Positions 1-8,317 of a stretch of 64,000 nt of DNA are shown here, one piece after another (position 1 is the first letter of the stretch; each line of letters opens with the position of its first letter). Under the pieces are notes generated by a model. It did no database searches. It saw only the letters and a list, made by a program, of their open reading frames with translations, and was not told where the DNA came from. The stretch lies in the NCBI GenBank assembly GCA_002421005.1, contig DIJC01000004.1, forward strand, positions 124,001 to 188,000, in the 5' to 3' direction. This DNA is from Enterobacteriaceae bacterium UBA5654 (GTDB taxonomy: Bacteria; Pseudomonadota; Gammaproteobacteria; Enterobacterales; Enterobacteriaceae). Made by a program: the position numbers and the translations under genes.

Positions 1-886
1 CTGTCTGCCTAATGAAGGCGTGGGCCTGGCGCGTCTGGAATTCATCATTAACCGCATGATCGGTGTCCACCCGCGCGCGCTGCTGGAATTTGACGATCAG
101 GATGTCAAACTGCAAAACGAAATTCGCGACATCATTAAAGGTTATGATTCGCCGAAAGAGTTTTACGTCGGACGGCTGGCGGAAGGTATCGCTACCCTCG
201 GTGCCGCATTCTGGCCGAAGCGGGTGATCGTCCGTCTCTCCGATTTTAAATCCAATGAGTATGCCAACCTGGTGGGCGGCGAACGCTACGAGCCGGAAGA
301 GGAAAACCCGATGCTCGGCTTCCGTGGCGCGGGTCGTTACGTCTCCGATAGTTTCCGCGACTGTTTCGCGCTGGAGTGCGATGCGGTGAAGCGGGTGCGT
401 AATGAAATGGGTCTGACCAACGTTGAAATCATGATCCCGTTCGTGCGCACCGTGGAACAGGCGAAAGCAGTTATTGATGAACTGGCGCGTCAGGGGCTTA
501 AACGCGGCGAGCAGGGACTGAAAATCATCATGATGTGTGAAATTCCGTCGAATGCGCTGCTGGCAGAGCAGTTCCTGGAACACTTCGACGGCTTCTCCAT
601 CGGTTCCAACGATATGACGCAGCTGGCGCTGGGTCTTGATCGTGACTCCGGCGTGGTTTCTGAATTGTTTGACGAACGCAACGAGGCGGTAAAAGCGCTG
701 CTGTCAATGGCAATCCGCGCGGCCAAAAAGCAGGGCAAATACGTCGGTATTTGTGGGCAGGGTCCTTCGGATCATGAAGACTTTGCCGCCTGGTTAATGG
801 AAGAGGGCATCGACAGCCTGTCGCTTAACCCGGACACGGTGGTGCAAACCTGGCTGAGCCTGGCAGAATTGAATAAACAGGTATAG
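1..886 (+). CDS. ppsA: Phosphoenolpyruvate synthase, C-terminal part (gene starts before the window)
   Basis: Makes PEP from pyruvate and ATP in gluconeogenesis. Only the last ~295 residues of a ~792-residue enzyme are present, read in frame from base 2. This is the PEP-utilising TIM-barrel domain. The stretch GSNDMTQL and the C-terminal motif GICGQGPSDH, which carries the catalytic cysteine of this family, are both visible. The phospho-histidine domain lies outside the window. The gene ends in a strong hairpin plus T-run. In E. coli the ydiL-fadK block separates ppsA from the rprA-ydiK region; here rprA follows at once. Confidence 0.97.
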   Translation, partial: CLPNEGVGLARLEFIINRMIGVHPRALLEFDDQDVKLQNEIRDIIKGYDSPKEFYVGRLAEGIATLGAAFWPKRVIVRLSDFKSNEYANLVGGERYEPEEENPMLGFRGAGRYVSDSFRDCFALECDAVKRVRNEMGLTNVEIMIPFVRTVEQAKAVIDELARQGLKRGEQGLKIIMMCEIPSNALLAEQFLEHFDGFSIGSNDMTQLALGLDRDSGVVSELFDERNEAVKALLSMAIRAAKKQGKYVGICGQGPSDHEDFAAWLMEEGIDSLSLNPDTVVQTWLSLAELNKQV

Positions 887-894
887 TTTGAAAC

Positions 895-928
895 AAAAAT
901 CCCCGGCAGTGATGTCGGGGATTTTTTT
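895..928 (+). terminator. ppsA rho-independent terminator
   Basis: A short GC stem (CCCCG/CGGGG) flanked by matching A and T runs and ending in seven Ts, directly after the ppsA stop. Confidence 0.85.
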
Positions 929-940
929 ATGAATACCATA

Positions 941-1045
941 AAAAAAAGCCCATCATAGGAGATGGGCAAAAGACTACACACAGCAATTCATGTTTCACTC
1001 AGGGGATTTCCATGCTTATAAATCAAGGCGTTGATTTATAATCGT
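941..1045 (-). ncRNA. rprA: RprA small regulatory RNA
   Basis: Read on the minus strand, this ~105-base stretch matches remembered E. coli RprA almost base for base. It has a 5' stem built from TTATAAATCAA and TTGATTTATAA, then the conserved single-stranded core GGAAATCCCCTGAGTGAAAC, then GCTGTGTGTAGTCTTT, and a terminator stem GCCCATC/GATGGGC followed by eight Ts. RprA is an Hfq-binding RNA that relieves inhibition of rpoS translation and is made under RcsB control. It runs toward and convergent with ppsA. The 5' end is set from homology, not from data. Confidence 0.93.
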
Positions 1046-1051
1046 GATCTA

Positions 1052-1057
1052 ATCATA
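1052..1057 (-). promoter_or_regulatory. Probable rprA -10 element
   Basis: TATGAT on the minus strand, about 7 bases before the homology-defined RprA 5' end. No clear -35 is visible, as expected for an activator-dependent (RcsB) promoter. I could not place the RcsB box by eye. Confidence 0.5.
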
Positions 1058-1204
1058 AGCATCGGCTCCGGGAGCGTCGATCAGATTCATCTCATTAGTT
1101 TAATGAATGTGATGGATTGGATAACTCTATTCAGGGACGGGGGCAAATACGGGCAATTTACCGCGTGACTGGCTAAACAATTTATTAGCTGCACTTAACA
1201 ATGT

Positions 1205-1230
1205 AAAAAAGCCTGCCGACGGGCAGGCTA
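1205..1230 (-). terminator. ydiK terminator
   Basis: On the minus strand, stem AGCCTGCC/GGCAGGCT with a short loop followed by six Ts, just after the ydiK stop. Confidence 0.85.
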
Positions 1231-1246
1231 TAAGAAGGGGGAAAAC

Positions 1247-2359
1247 TTATTCGTCAGCGGAGCCTGGCGCGGGGATATCCTCCAGCACGGTATCAACGCT
1301 ATCCTGCGGCGGTGGGACCTCTTTCACCCACGCATCAAACAGACGCCAGGAGACGGCCAGCAGTACCGGCCCGATAAACAGGCCAATCATCCCGAATGCG
1401 ATCAGCCCGCCGATGACTCCCGACAGAATCAGGATCATCGGCAGGTCTGCGCCCATGCGGATCAGTACCGGTCGCAGGACGTTATCAATGGTGCCGACCA
1501 CGCAGCTTATCACCAGCAGCACCGTGCCCCAGGTGGTGTCGCCGCTCCAGTACAGCCAGATAATTGACGGTATCAGCACCGGCAATGGCCCAAGCTGAAC
1601 CAGGCAGGAGAAAAGCATGACCACGGTAAGAATAGTGGCGTAGGGTACGCCGGAAATGGCCAGCCCAATGCCGCCCAGTACGGCCTGCACCAGGGCGGTG
1701 ACGACCACGCCGAGCGCGACGGCGCGGATGGCCTGCGCGGCCAGGACCACCGCAGCGTCACCACGCCTGGACGCCAGGCGGGTGGCAAAATGACGGAAAC
1801 CGCGCGCGACTCTTTCTCCCTGCCAGTAGAGCAGGGCGCTGAACAGCAGCATCAGCATACAGTGCATCATAAAGCGGCCAATGTGCGCTGCCTGCCCGAC
1901 AAACCAGGTGGTGGTGGTGCCGATATATGGCCGGATTTTCGCCATAATCGCAGTGCCGCCCATATCCAGCAGATTGTGCCAGCCGGTATAAAGCCGCTCG
2001 CCGACCATCGGAATGCTGTTAAGCCAGTTGAGATCCGGCAGGGTCATTTCACCCGAAGAAATTGAACGGATTAGCGGTACGCCGCTATCAACCACGCTAT
2101 TCACCAGCAGCGCAATCGGGATGATAAACAGCAGGAACAACAGCAGCGTCATGACCAGCACCGCCAGCGAGCGTCGTCCGAACAGAACGCGCTGTAGACG
2201 AATCAATACCGGCCATGTCGCGATAACTACCGTGCCGGCCCAGGCGAAACCGAGAATGAAAGGCTGCACAATCCACAGGCAGGCGACGATCATAAGAGCT
2301 AAAAACAGCACCGACAGTAAAATTTGCGGCACATCCCTGGGCTGGTTCAAATTGACCAT
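1247..2359 (-). CDS. ydiK: AI-2E family inner-membrane transporter YdiK
   Basis: A 370-residue polytopic inner-membrane protein of the AI-2 exporter superfamily (same family as TqsA and PerM). Hydrophobic segments run through almost the whole chain, with the characteristic C-terminal block of closely spaced helices (around LPMILILSGVIGGLIAFG). E. coli YdiK is the same length, and its substrate is not established. It is divergent from ydiJ, with about 200 bases between the two starts. It ends acidic and soluble, as in relatives. Confidence 0.9.
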   Translation of the reverse strand: MVNLNQPRDVPQILLSVLFLALMIVACLWIVQPFILGFAWAGTVVIATWPVLIRLQRVLFGRRSLAVLVMTLLLFLLFIIPIALLVNSVVDSGVPLIRSISSGEMTLPDLNWLNSIPMVGERLYTGWHNLLDMGGTAIMAKIRPYIGTTTTWFVGQAAHIGRFMMHCMLMLLFSALLYWQGERVARGFRHFATRLASRRGDAAVVLAAQAIRAVALGVVVTALVQAVLGGIGLAISGVPYATILTVVMLFSCLVQLGPLPVLIPSIIWLYWSGDTTWGTVLLVISCVVGTIDNVLRPVLIRMGADLPMILILSGVIGGLIAFGMIGLFIGPVLLAVSWRLFDAWVKEVPPPQDSVDTVLEDIPAPGSADE

Positions 2360-2557
2360 AACGTAAATTTACCTTTTTTAAACGCCACCATGCGGGCGCG
2401 GCATAAAGCTTGACCGCTAATGATACCAGCGATTTCGCCGGACGTTATAGCGCGTAATTCTGTCGGGCGGATAAGAAAAAAATGTGATAAAACGATGAAC
2501 GCACAACGCAAACGATTAATTCCCTCACATAACAACAGTCAGGCAGGGTCAACGCTA

Positions 2558-5500
2558 ATGATCCCACAGATTTCTCAGGCGCCAGGCGTAGTACAACTGG
2601 TGCTGAATTTTTTGCAGTCGCTGGAGCAACAGGGTTTCACAGGTGATACCGCCACCAGTTATGCCGACCGGCTAACGATGGCGACGGATAACAGTATTTA
2701 TCAGCTTCTTCCCGATGCCATTGTTTTTCCGCGCTCGACGGCGGATGTTTCGCTGCTGGCGCGGGTTGCCGCAGAAGAACGCTTTAAAACATTAGTGTTT
2801 ACACCGCGCGGCGGTGGTACCGGCACTAACGGGCAGGCGCTGAATCAGGGAATCATTGTTGATATGTCCCGCTATATGAACCGCATCATTGAAATTAACC
2901 CGGAAGAGGGCTGGGTGCGGGTCGAAGCGGGAGTGATCAAAGACCAGTTAAACCAGTATCTGAAGCCTTACGGTTATTTCTTCGCGCCGGAACTGTCGAC
3001 CAGTAACCGCGCGACGCTGGGTGGCATGATCAATACCGACGCTTCCGGCCAGGGATCGCTGGTGTATGGTAAAACCTCCGATCACGTCCTCGGCGTGCGG
3101 GCGATTTTAGCCGGTGGCGATATTCTGGATACCCAGCCGATGCCTGTCGCGCTGGCGGAAACGCTGGGCAAAGAACAGTCCGCCTCCGGGCGAATTTACC
3201 GCACGGTGTACCAGCGCTGTCGCGAAAACCGTCAGCTCATTCTGGATAAGTTTCCCGGACTGAACCGTTTTCTTACCGGTTATGACCTGCGGCACGTTTT
3301 TAATGATGACATGACCGAGTTTGATTTAACGCGCGTGCTGACCGGCTCTGAAGGCACGCTCGCCTTCATTACCGAAGCGCGGCTGGATATCACCCGTCTG
3401 CCGAAAGTGCGCCGTCTGGTTAACGTTAAATATGACTCCTTTGATTCCGCGCTGCGCAACGCGCCGTTTATGGTGCAGGCGAAGGCGCTGTCGGTCGAAA
3501 CCGTCGATTCCAAAGTGCTTAATCTGGCGCGGGAAGATATTGTCTGGCATTCGGTGAGCGAGCTTATCGCCAGCGTGCCGGATAAAGACATGCTTGGGCT
3601 GAATATTGTCGAATTTTCCGGTGATGACGAAGCGCTGATCGACAGCCAGGTGAGCGCCCTGTGCGCCGGTCTGGACGGGATGATGGCGCAGGGCACGGGC
3701 GGGGTGATTGGCTGGCAGATTTGCAGCGAGCTTGCCGGTATTGAGCGTATCTATGCGATGCGTAAAAAAGCGGTGGGTCTGCTGGGCAATGCCAAAGGCG
3801 CAGCCAAACCGATTCCCTTTGCGGAAGATACCTGCGTGCCGCCGGAGCATCTGGCTGACTATATCACCGAGTTTCGCGCGCTGCTCGACAGCCACGGTCT
3901 GAGTTACGGGATGTTTGGTCACGTCGATGCGGGCGTTCTGCATGTGCGCCCGGCGCTGGATATGTGCGATCCGCAGCAGGAGATGCTGATGAAGCAGATT
4001 TCTGATGAGGTGGTGGCGCTGACGGCGAAATACGGCGGCCTGCTGTGGGGCGAGCACGGGAAGGGCTTCCGGGCCGAATACAGTCCGGCGTTTTTTGGCG
4101 AGCAGCTGTATGGCGAGTTGCGCAAAATAAAAGCCGCATTTGACCCGGATAACCGTCTTAATCCCGGCAAAATCTGTCCGCCGGAAGGTCATGATGCACC
4201 GATGATGAAAGTGGACGCCATCAAGCGCGGCACTTACGATCGGCAAATCCCAATCGCCGTGCGTAGCGCCTGGCGCGGCGCAATGGAGTGTAACGGCAAC
4301 GGCCTGTGTTTTAACTTTGATGCCAGAAGCCCGATGTGCCCGTCGATGAAAATCACCAGCAATCGCATTCACTCGCCGAAAGGCCGTGCGACGCTGGTCC
4401 GCGAATGGCTGCGTTTGCTGGCCGATCGGGGGATCGATCCGAATCAACTGGAAAAAGAACTGCCGGGGCGACGCGCCAGTTTGCGCACGCTAATCGAGCG
4501 CACCCGTAATAGCTGGCACGCGCGTAAGGGCGAATATGATTTCTCGCACGAGGTGAAAGAGGCCATGTCCGGCTGTCTGGCCTGCAAAGCCTGCTCAACC
4601 CAGTGTCCGATTAAAATTGACGTGCCGGAGTTTCGCTCGCGCTTTTTGCAGCTTTATCACACACGCTACCTGCGACCCCTGCGCGATCACCTGGTGGCGT
4701 CGGTAGAAAGCTACGCGCCGCTGATGGCGCGCGCGCCGAAAACCTTCAACTTCTTTATGAGCCAGCCGTGGATGCGCAGGCTGTCAGAGAAACATATCGG
4801 CATGGTCGATCTGCCTCTGCTTTCCGCGCCGTCGCTGCAACAGCAACTGGTCGCTCATCGCTCAGCCAATATGACGCTTGAGCAACTGGAGGCGCTGACA
4901 GCTGAGCAAAAAGCGCGGATGGTGCTGGTGGTGCAGGACCCGTTCACCAGCTATTACGATGCGCAGGTGGTGGCGGATTTTGTCCGGCTGGTGGAAAAAG
5001 TGGGCTATCAGCCGGTGCTGCTGCCGTTCTCACCGAATGGTAAAGCGCAGCATATTAAAGGATTTATGACCCGCTTTGCGAAAACGGCGCAAAAAACATC
5101 GGACTTCCTCAACCGGGTGGCGCGACTGGCGATACCCATGGTTGGCGTCGATCCTGCGCTGGTGCTGTGCTATCGCGATGAATACAAGCAGGTACTGGGT
5201 AATCAGCGCGGTGAGTTTCACGTTATGCTGGTGCATGAATGGCTGGCGCAGGCGCTGACACAGGAAGCACGCGGTGAAGTGAGCGGCGAAGCCTGGTATT
5301 TGTTCGGCCACTGCACTGAAGTGACCGCGCTGCCTGGCGCGCCGGGTCAGTGGGCCGCAATTTTTGCTCGTTTCGGCGCGAAGCTGGAAAGCGTCAGCGT
5401 CGGCTGCTGTGGAATGGCGGGCACCTACGGTCATGAGGTCAAAAATCACGCTAATTCGCTGGGCATTTACGCACTCTCCTGGCAGCAGGCCATGCAGCGC

Positions 5501-5614
5501 CTGCCGCGCAACCGCTGCCTGGCTACCGGGTATTCCTGTCGCAGCCAGGTTAAACGTGTGGAAGGGAACGGCGTGCGTCATCCCCTACAGGCGCTGCTGG
5601 AGATTATCGGATGA
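2558..5614 (+). CDS. ydiJ: FAD/4Fe-4S oxidoreductase YdiJ (D-2-hydroxyglutarate dehydrogenase type)
   Basis: A 1018-residue protein, the same length as E. coli YdiJ. The N-terminal half is an FAD_binding_4/VAO-type domain (PRGGGTGTNGQALN near residue 80, then the ASGQGSLVYGKTSDH region) with an FAD-oxidase C-terminal domain (LLWGEHGKGFRAEYSP). The rest is a GlpC-like Fe-S part with CLACKACSTQCPIKIDVPE and cysteine-rich CCG-like segments near the end (GCCGMAGTYGHE). The E. coli protein has been reported to oxidise D-2-hydroxyglutarate; I rely on memory for that. The start at MIPQIS was chosen over an upstream in-frame ATG because it matches E. coli. The stop overlaps menI. Confidence 0.93.
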   Translation: MIPQISQAPGVVQLVLNFLQSLEQQGFTGDTATSYADRLTMATDNSIYQLLPDAIVFPRSTADVSLLARVAAEERFKTLVFTPRGGGTGTNGQALNQGIIVDMSRYMNRIIEINPEEGWVRVEAGVIKDQLNQYLKPYGYFFAPELSTSNRATLGGMINTDASGQGSLVYGKTSDHVLGVRAILAGGDILDTQPMPVALAETLGKEQSASGRIYRTVYQRCRENRQLILDKFPGLNRFLTGYDLRHVFNDDMTEFDLTRVLTGSEGTLAFITEARLDITRLPKVRRLVNVKYDSFDSALRNAPFMVQAKALSVETVDSKVLNLAREDIVWHSVSELIASVPDKDMLGLNIVEFSGDDEALIDSQVSALCAGLDGMMAQGTGGVIGWQICSELAGIERIYAMRKKAVGLLGNAKGAAKPIPFAEDTCVPPEHLADYITEFRALLDSHGLSYGMFGHVDAGVLHVRPALDMCDPQQEMLMKQISDEVVALTAKYGGLLWGEHGKGFRAEYSPAFFGEQLYGELRKIKAAFDPDNRLNPGKICPPEGHDAPMMKVDAIKRGTYDRQIPIAVRSAWRGAMECNGNGLCFNFDARSPMCPSMKITSNRIHSPKGRATLVREWLRLLADRGIDPNQLEKELPGRRASLRTLIERTRNSWHARKGEYDFSHEVKEAMSGCLACKACSTQCPIKIDVPEFRSRFLQLYHTRYLRPLRDHLVASVESYAPLMARAPKTFNFFMSQPWMRRLSEKHIGMVDLPLLSAPSLQQQLVAHRSANMTLEQLEALTAEQKARMVLVVQDPFTSYYDAQVVADFVRLVEKVGYQPVLLPFSPNGKAQHIKGFMTRFAKTAQKTSDFLNRVARLAIPMVGVDPALVLCYRDEYKQVLGNQRGEFHVMLVHEWLAQALTQEARGEVSGEAWYLFGHCTEVTALPGAPGQWAAIFARFGAKLESVSVGCCGMAGTYGHEVKNHANSLGIYALSWQQAMQRLPRNRCLATGYSCRSQVKRVEGNGVRHPLQALLEIIG

Positions 5615-6021
5615 TCTGGAAACGCGAAACCACCCTGGACGCCCTCAACGCGATGGGGGCGGAAAATATGGTCGGGCTGCTGGATATTCGCTTCGAAGCG
5701 CTTGGTGACGACTATCTGGAAGCGACCATGCCGGTTGACAGTCGTACCCATCAGCCGTTTGGCTTACTGCACGGCGGCGCATCGGTGGTGCTGGCTGAGA
5801 CCCTCGGCTCGGTAGCGGGTTATCTCTGTACCCAGGGAGAGCAAAAAGTGGTGGGGGTGGAAGTCAACGCCAACCACCTGCGGTCGGTACGCAGCGGGCG
5901 GGTGCGCGGGAAATGCCAGGCCCTGCACCTCGGGGGGCGTCATCAGGTCTGGCAAATTAATATTGTTGATGAACAAGGCCGGTTATGCTGCACCTCCCGG
6001 CTGACCACCGCCGTGGTATAA
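5611..6021 (+). CDS. menI: 1,4-dihydroxy-2-naphthoyl-CoA hydrolase MenI
   Basis: A 136-residue hot-dog-fold thioesterase that releases DHNA from its CoA ester in menaquinone synthesis. The active-site pattern HQPFGLLHGGAS..LAETLGS is present, with Gln48, His54 and the catalytic Glu63 at the same numbers as in E. coli YdiI. The start codon overlaps the ydiJ stop (ATGA), so the two are translationally coupled. It is followed by a GC-rich hairpin. Confidence 0.95.
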   Translation: MIWKRETTLDALNAMGAENMVGLLDIRFEALGDDYLEATMPVDSRTHQPFGLLHGGASVVLAETLGSVAGYLCTQGEQKVVGVEVNANHLRSVRSGRVRGKCQALHLGGRHQVWQINIVDEQGRLCCTSRLTTAVV

Positions 6022-6025
6022 GGCA

Positions 6026-6055
6026 CGGGCACACTTCTGAAAAGAAGTGTGCCCG
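6026..6055 (+). terminator. Hairpin after menI
   Basis: A perfect 12-bp stem (arms 6026-6037 and 6044-6055) with a 6-base loop, right after the menI stop. There is no T-run, so it may be a 3'-protecting structure or a weak terminator. Confidence 0.5.
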
Positions 6056-6214
6056 CACGTAATATCCTTTTACTTTTAAAAGCGTATGATATTCTCCGCC
6101 CACGGATTTATTCCCTCCTTCAGATGTCCTAGTTAAAACCCGTATCGCGTAACGACTAATGAATTCATTCGTTTCTCCTTTAAGCGCTACACGACTTCCG
6201 CTTAAGGAACAAAT

Positions 6215-7135
6215 ATGGCTTGTCCACAATTTAAGTTATCGTTTCTTCACCCACGTCACTGGTTGACCTGGTTTGGTCTGGGCGTCCTGTGGTTACTGGT
6301 CCAGTTACCCTATCCCTTTCTTTTTTGGTTTGGTTCAGCGCTGGGTCGCACCTCGCAGCGCTTTCTTCAGCGCCGGGCTACCATCGCTAACCGTAATCTT
6401 GAACTCTGTTTTCCCGGCATGGATGCACCACAGCGTAAATCAATGATCGAGAAGAATTTTGCCTCGCTGGGTATGGCGCTCATCGAAACCGGCATGGCGT
6501 GGTTCTGGTCCGATCGCCGGGTACGCAAATGGTTTGACGTGGAAGGGTACCAGTACCTGCTCGACGCCCAGCGTAAGCAAAAAGGCGTTATGGTCGTTGG
6601 CATCCATTTTATGTCGCTGGAGTTGGGTGGTCGCGTGATGGGGCTGTGCCAGCCGATGATGGCGACCTACCGTCCGCATAACAGCGAGGTAATGGAATGG
6701 GTTCAGACCCGTGGTCGCTTGCGCTCGAATAAATCGATGATTGACCGCCATAACCTCAAAGGACTGGTCAATGCCCTGAAAGGCGGTGAGGCGGTATGGT
6801 TTGCGCCGGATCAGGATTACGGCCCGAAGGGCAGCACGTTTGCCCCTTTCTTCTCGGTACAGAATGCCGCGACGACCAACGGTACCTATGTCATTTCCCG
6901 CCTTTCCGGTGCCGAAATTCTGACGATTTCGATGGTACGTAAAGACAGTGGGCGCGGCTACTCATTGCATATCGGGCAGAAAATTGATGATTTTCCGCGC
7001 GGCAATGAATTTGAAGCGGCCAGCTATATCAATAAAATGATTGAGCATGAAATTTTGCGCGCGCCAGAGCAGTATCTGTGGATCCACCGGCGTTTTAAAA
7101 CGCGCCCGGCGGGAGAGTCATCACTCTATTTTTGA
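6215..7135 (+). CDS. lpxP: Lipid A acyltransferase of the LpxL/LpxP family, LpxP-like
   Basis: A 306-residue inner-membrane acyltransferase (HtrB/LpxL family) that adds the secondary acyl chain to Kdo2-lipid IVA. It has an N-terminal membrane anchor (about residues 17-40) and the family H-x4-E catalytic motif in IHFMSLELGG. Over most of its length it resembles cold-induced LpxP (palmitoleoyl transferase) more than LpxL, for example RVMGLCQPMMATYRPHN and the ending YLWIHRRFKTRP.GESSLY. In E. coli lpxP lies elsewhere on the chromosome; here it stands alone between menI and the suf operon with a good ribosome site (AAGGA). Acyl-chain choice cannot be read from sequence. Confidence 0.85.
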   Translation: MACPQFKLSFLHPRHWLTWFGLGVLWLLVQLPYPFLFWFGSALGRTSQRFLQRRATIANRNLELCFPGMDAPQRKSMIEKNFASLGMALIETGMAWFWSDRRVRKWFDVEGYQYLLDAQRKQKGVMVVGIHFMSLELGGRVMGLCQPMMATYRPHNSEVMEWVQTRGRLRSNKSMIDRHNLKGLVNALKGGEAVWFAPDQDYGPKGSTFAPFFSVQNAATTNGTYVISRLSGAEILTISMVRKDSGRGYSLHIGQKIDDFPRGNEFEAASYINKMIEHEILRAPEQYLWIHRRFKTRPAGESSLYF

Positions 7136-7138
7136 GGT

Positions 7139-7166
7139 AAAACGCGGGGCGATGGCCCCGCGTTTT
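7139..7166. terminator. Bidirectional terminator between lpxP and the IraP-like gene
   Basis: A perfect 12-bp stem (AAAACGCGGGGC and its complement) with a 4-base loop between two converging genes. Confidence 0.75.
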
Positions 7167-7500
7167 ATTTGTGGTCATCGCCAGACGTGAGGCTTTTCAG
7201 CGCCTGCACATCCAGTTCGGCATTGGCGTTGGTGATTAGCTGGGCAAACGACAGAATTTCATTAAATTCATTAAGCAGAATTTCTGCATCTGATTTCAGC
7301 GGGCTTTCGGCGAGTTCAATTGCAGTGTTGATAGCTTTTTTAACCGTCTCAATCATTTCCACCACGCCGCCTTCCTTGCTCACGGTGAGTAAAAAAGCAC
7401 TCAGCAGCAGCGTCTGCGCTTCAACGCGGGCCGTAAGTTGTTTCGTCTCCGCATCCATTTTAGAAATCTTGGCAATCATGCCTAAAATAATGTTTGTCAT
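7165..7500 (-). CDS. IraP-like sigma-S stabilising anti-adaptor
   Basis: A 111-residue small helical protein. The first ~50 residues match E. coli IraP in pattern: a short N-terminal helix, then ET.QLTARVEAQ in place of ES.ELCAQVEAL, then an alanine/leucine-rich helix. IraP binds the adaptor RssB and blocks ClpXP degradation of sigma-S. The C-terminal half is longer than E. coli IraP (86 residues) and diverges. The start was chosen for its strong ribosome site (GAGGGG at 7 bases); a longer in-frame extension reaching 7686 has no such support. Family assignment is by eye and moderate. Confidence 0.6.
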   Translation of the reverse strand: MTNIILGMIAKISKMDAETKQLTARVEAQTLLLSAFLLTVSKEGGVVEMIETVKKAINTAIELAESPLKSDAEILLNEFNEILSFAQLITNANAELDVQALKSLTSGDDHK

Positions 7501-7937
7501 ATTTTCCCCTCTGTTAGCCACAGACTGGCAACGAATAATGCGCCGACAATGACGGTTAACCTCAACATGCGGTGACTGCGGGATTGCGAAGCGGCAGGTC
7601 ATTATTACACCCTGGCTGCACTCTAACACGGCTTTTTTAGTAGAGTTATTAATCTGTGTCGCATATTTGCCTTTTTTTGATTTCATAAATAGGCATTACC
7701 TATACAACTTTTCATCTGTCGCTTTTTAGCGCCGTCTTTTTAATTAATATTATTTATTATCAATCGGTTAAGTAATTGAGATTCCCCGCAGCGAGTTAAT
7801 GCAGGGGGTCTATGCTTAATACATGCGCAATGGAATGGTCACTATGGTGAATACCCGCACTGCGAGTGGGTTGAAGTGATAATCATTATCACTAACATAG
7901 TATTAACTTTTCCGCCTATTTAACGTGAGGTAGACCT
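7501..7937. other. Intergenic region between the IraP-like gene and sufA
   Basis: 437 bases, AT-rich in the middle (7680-7780), without a supported gene. It holds the divergent promoters of the IraP-like gene and of sufABCDSE, including the Fur box listed separately. By analogy with E. coli, OxyR, IHF and IscR sites may lie here, but I could not place them. Confidence 0.6.
7876..7892. promoter_or_regulatory. Fur box upstream of sufA
   Basis: A perfect 17-base palindrome GTGATAATCATTATCAC, centred 54 bases before the sufA start and matching the Fur consensus core. It predicts repression of suf in iron-replete cells, as known for E. coli. Confidence 0.92.
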
Positions 7938-8315
7938 ATGGATTTGCATTCCGGGACCTTTGATCCCACCGAGTTTGCCTGGCATGGTCTGACAATGACC
8001 CCGGCAGCCGCTGAACATATTCGCCAGCTGGTTAATAAGCAGCCTGGCATTCAGGGGCTGAGGCTGGGTGTTAAACAAACCGGCTGCGCAGGCTTTGGCT
8101 ATGTGCTGGATACGGTAACTGAGCCGCAGAAAGACGATCTTCTTTTTGAGTCCGAGGGTGCACGCCTGTGGGTGCCCCTGCAAGCGATGCCCTTTATCGA
8201 CGGGACCGAAATAGATTATGTCCGTGAAGGCTTAAACCAGATCTTCAAATTTCATAACCCGAAAGCGCAACATGAATGTGGTTGCGGAGAAAGTTTTGGG
8301 GTGCAGGCGGAATAA
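7938..8315 (+). CDS. sufA: Fe-S cluster assembly A-type carrier SufA
   Basis: A 125-residue A-type carrier that takes a cluster from SufBC2D and passes it to target proteins. The three ligand cysteines are at the usual places: Cys50 (QTGCAGFGY) and Cys114/Cys116 (HECGCGESFG). The C-terminus has three extra residues compared with E. coli. First gene of the suf operon, ribosome site GAGG, and sufB starts two bases after its stop. Confidence 0.96.
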   Translation: MDLHSGTFDPTEFAWHGLTMTPAAAEHIRQLVNKQPGIQGLRLGVKQTGCAGFGYVLDTVTEPQKDDLLFESEGARLWVPLQAMPFIDGTEIDYVREGLNQIFKFHNPKAQHECGCGESFGVQAE

Positions 8316-8317
8316 TT

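Noticed and set aside
948..967. Second terminator after ppsA (GCCCATC/GATGGGC)
   Set aside because: It is the terminator of RprA on the opposite strand, recognisable by the T-run on that strand and the RprA body next to it.
3326..4447. A 373-codon frame opposite ydiJ
   Set aside because: Shadow frame of a GC-rich gene; no recognisable domain.
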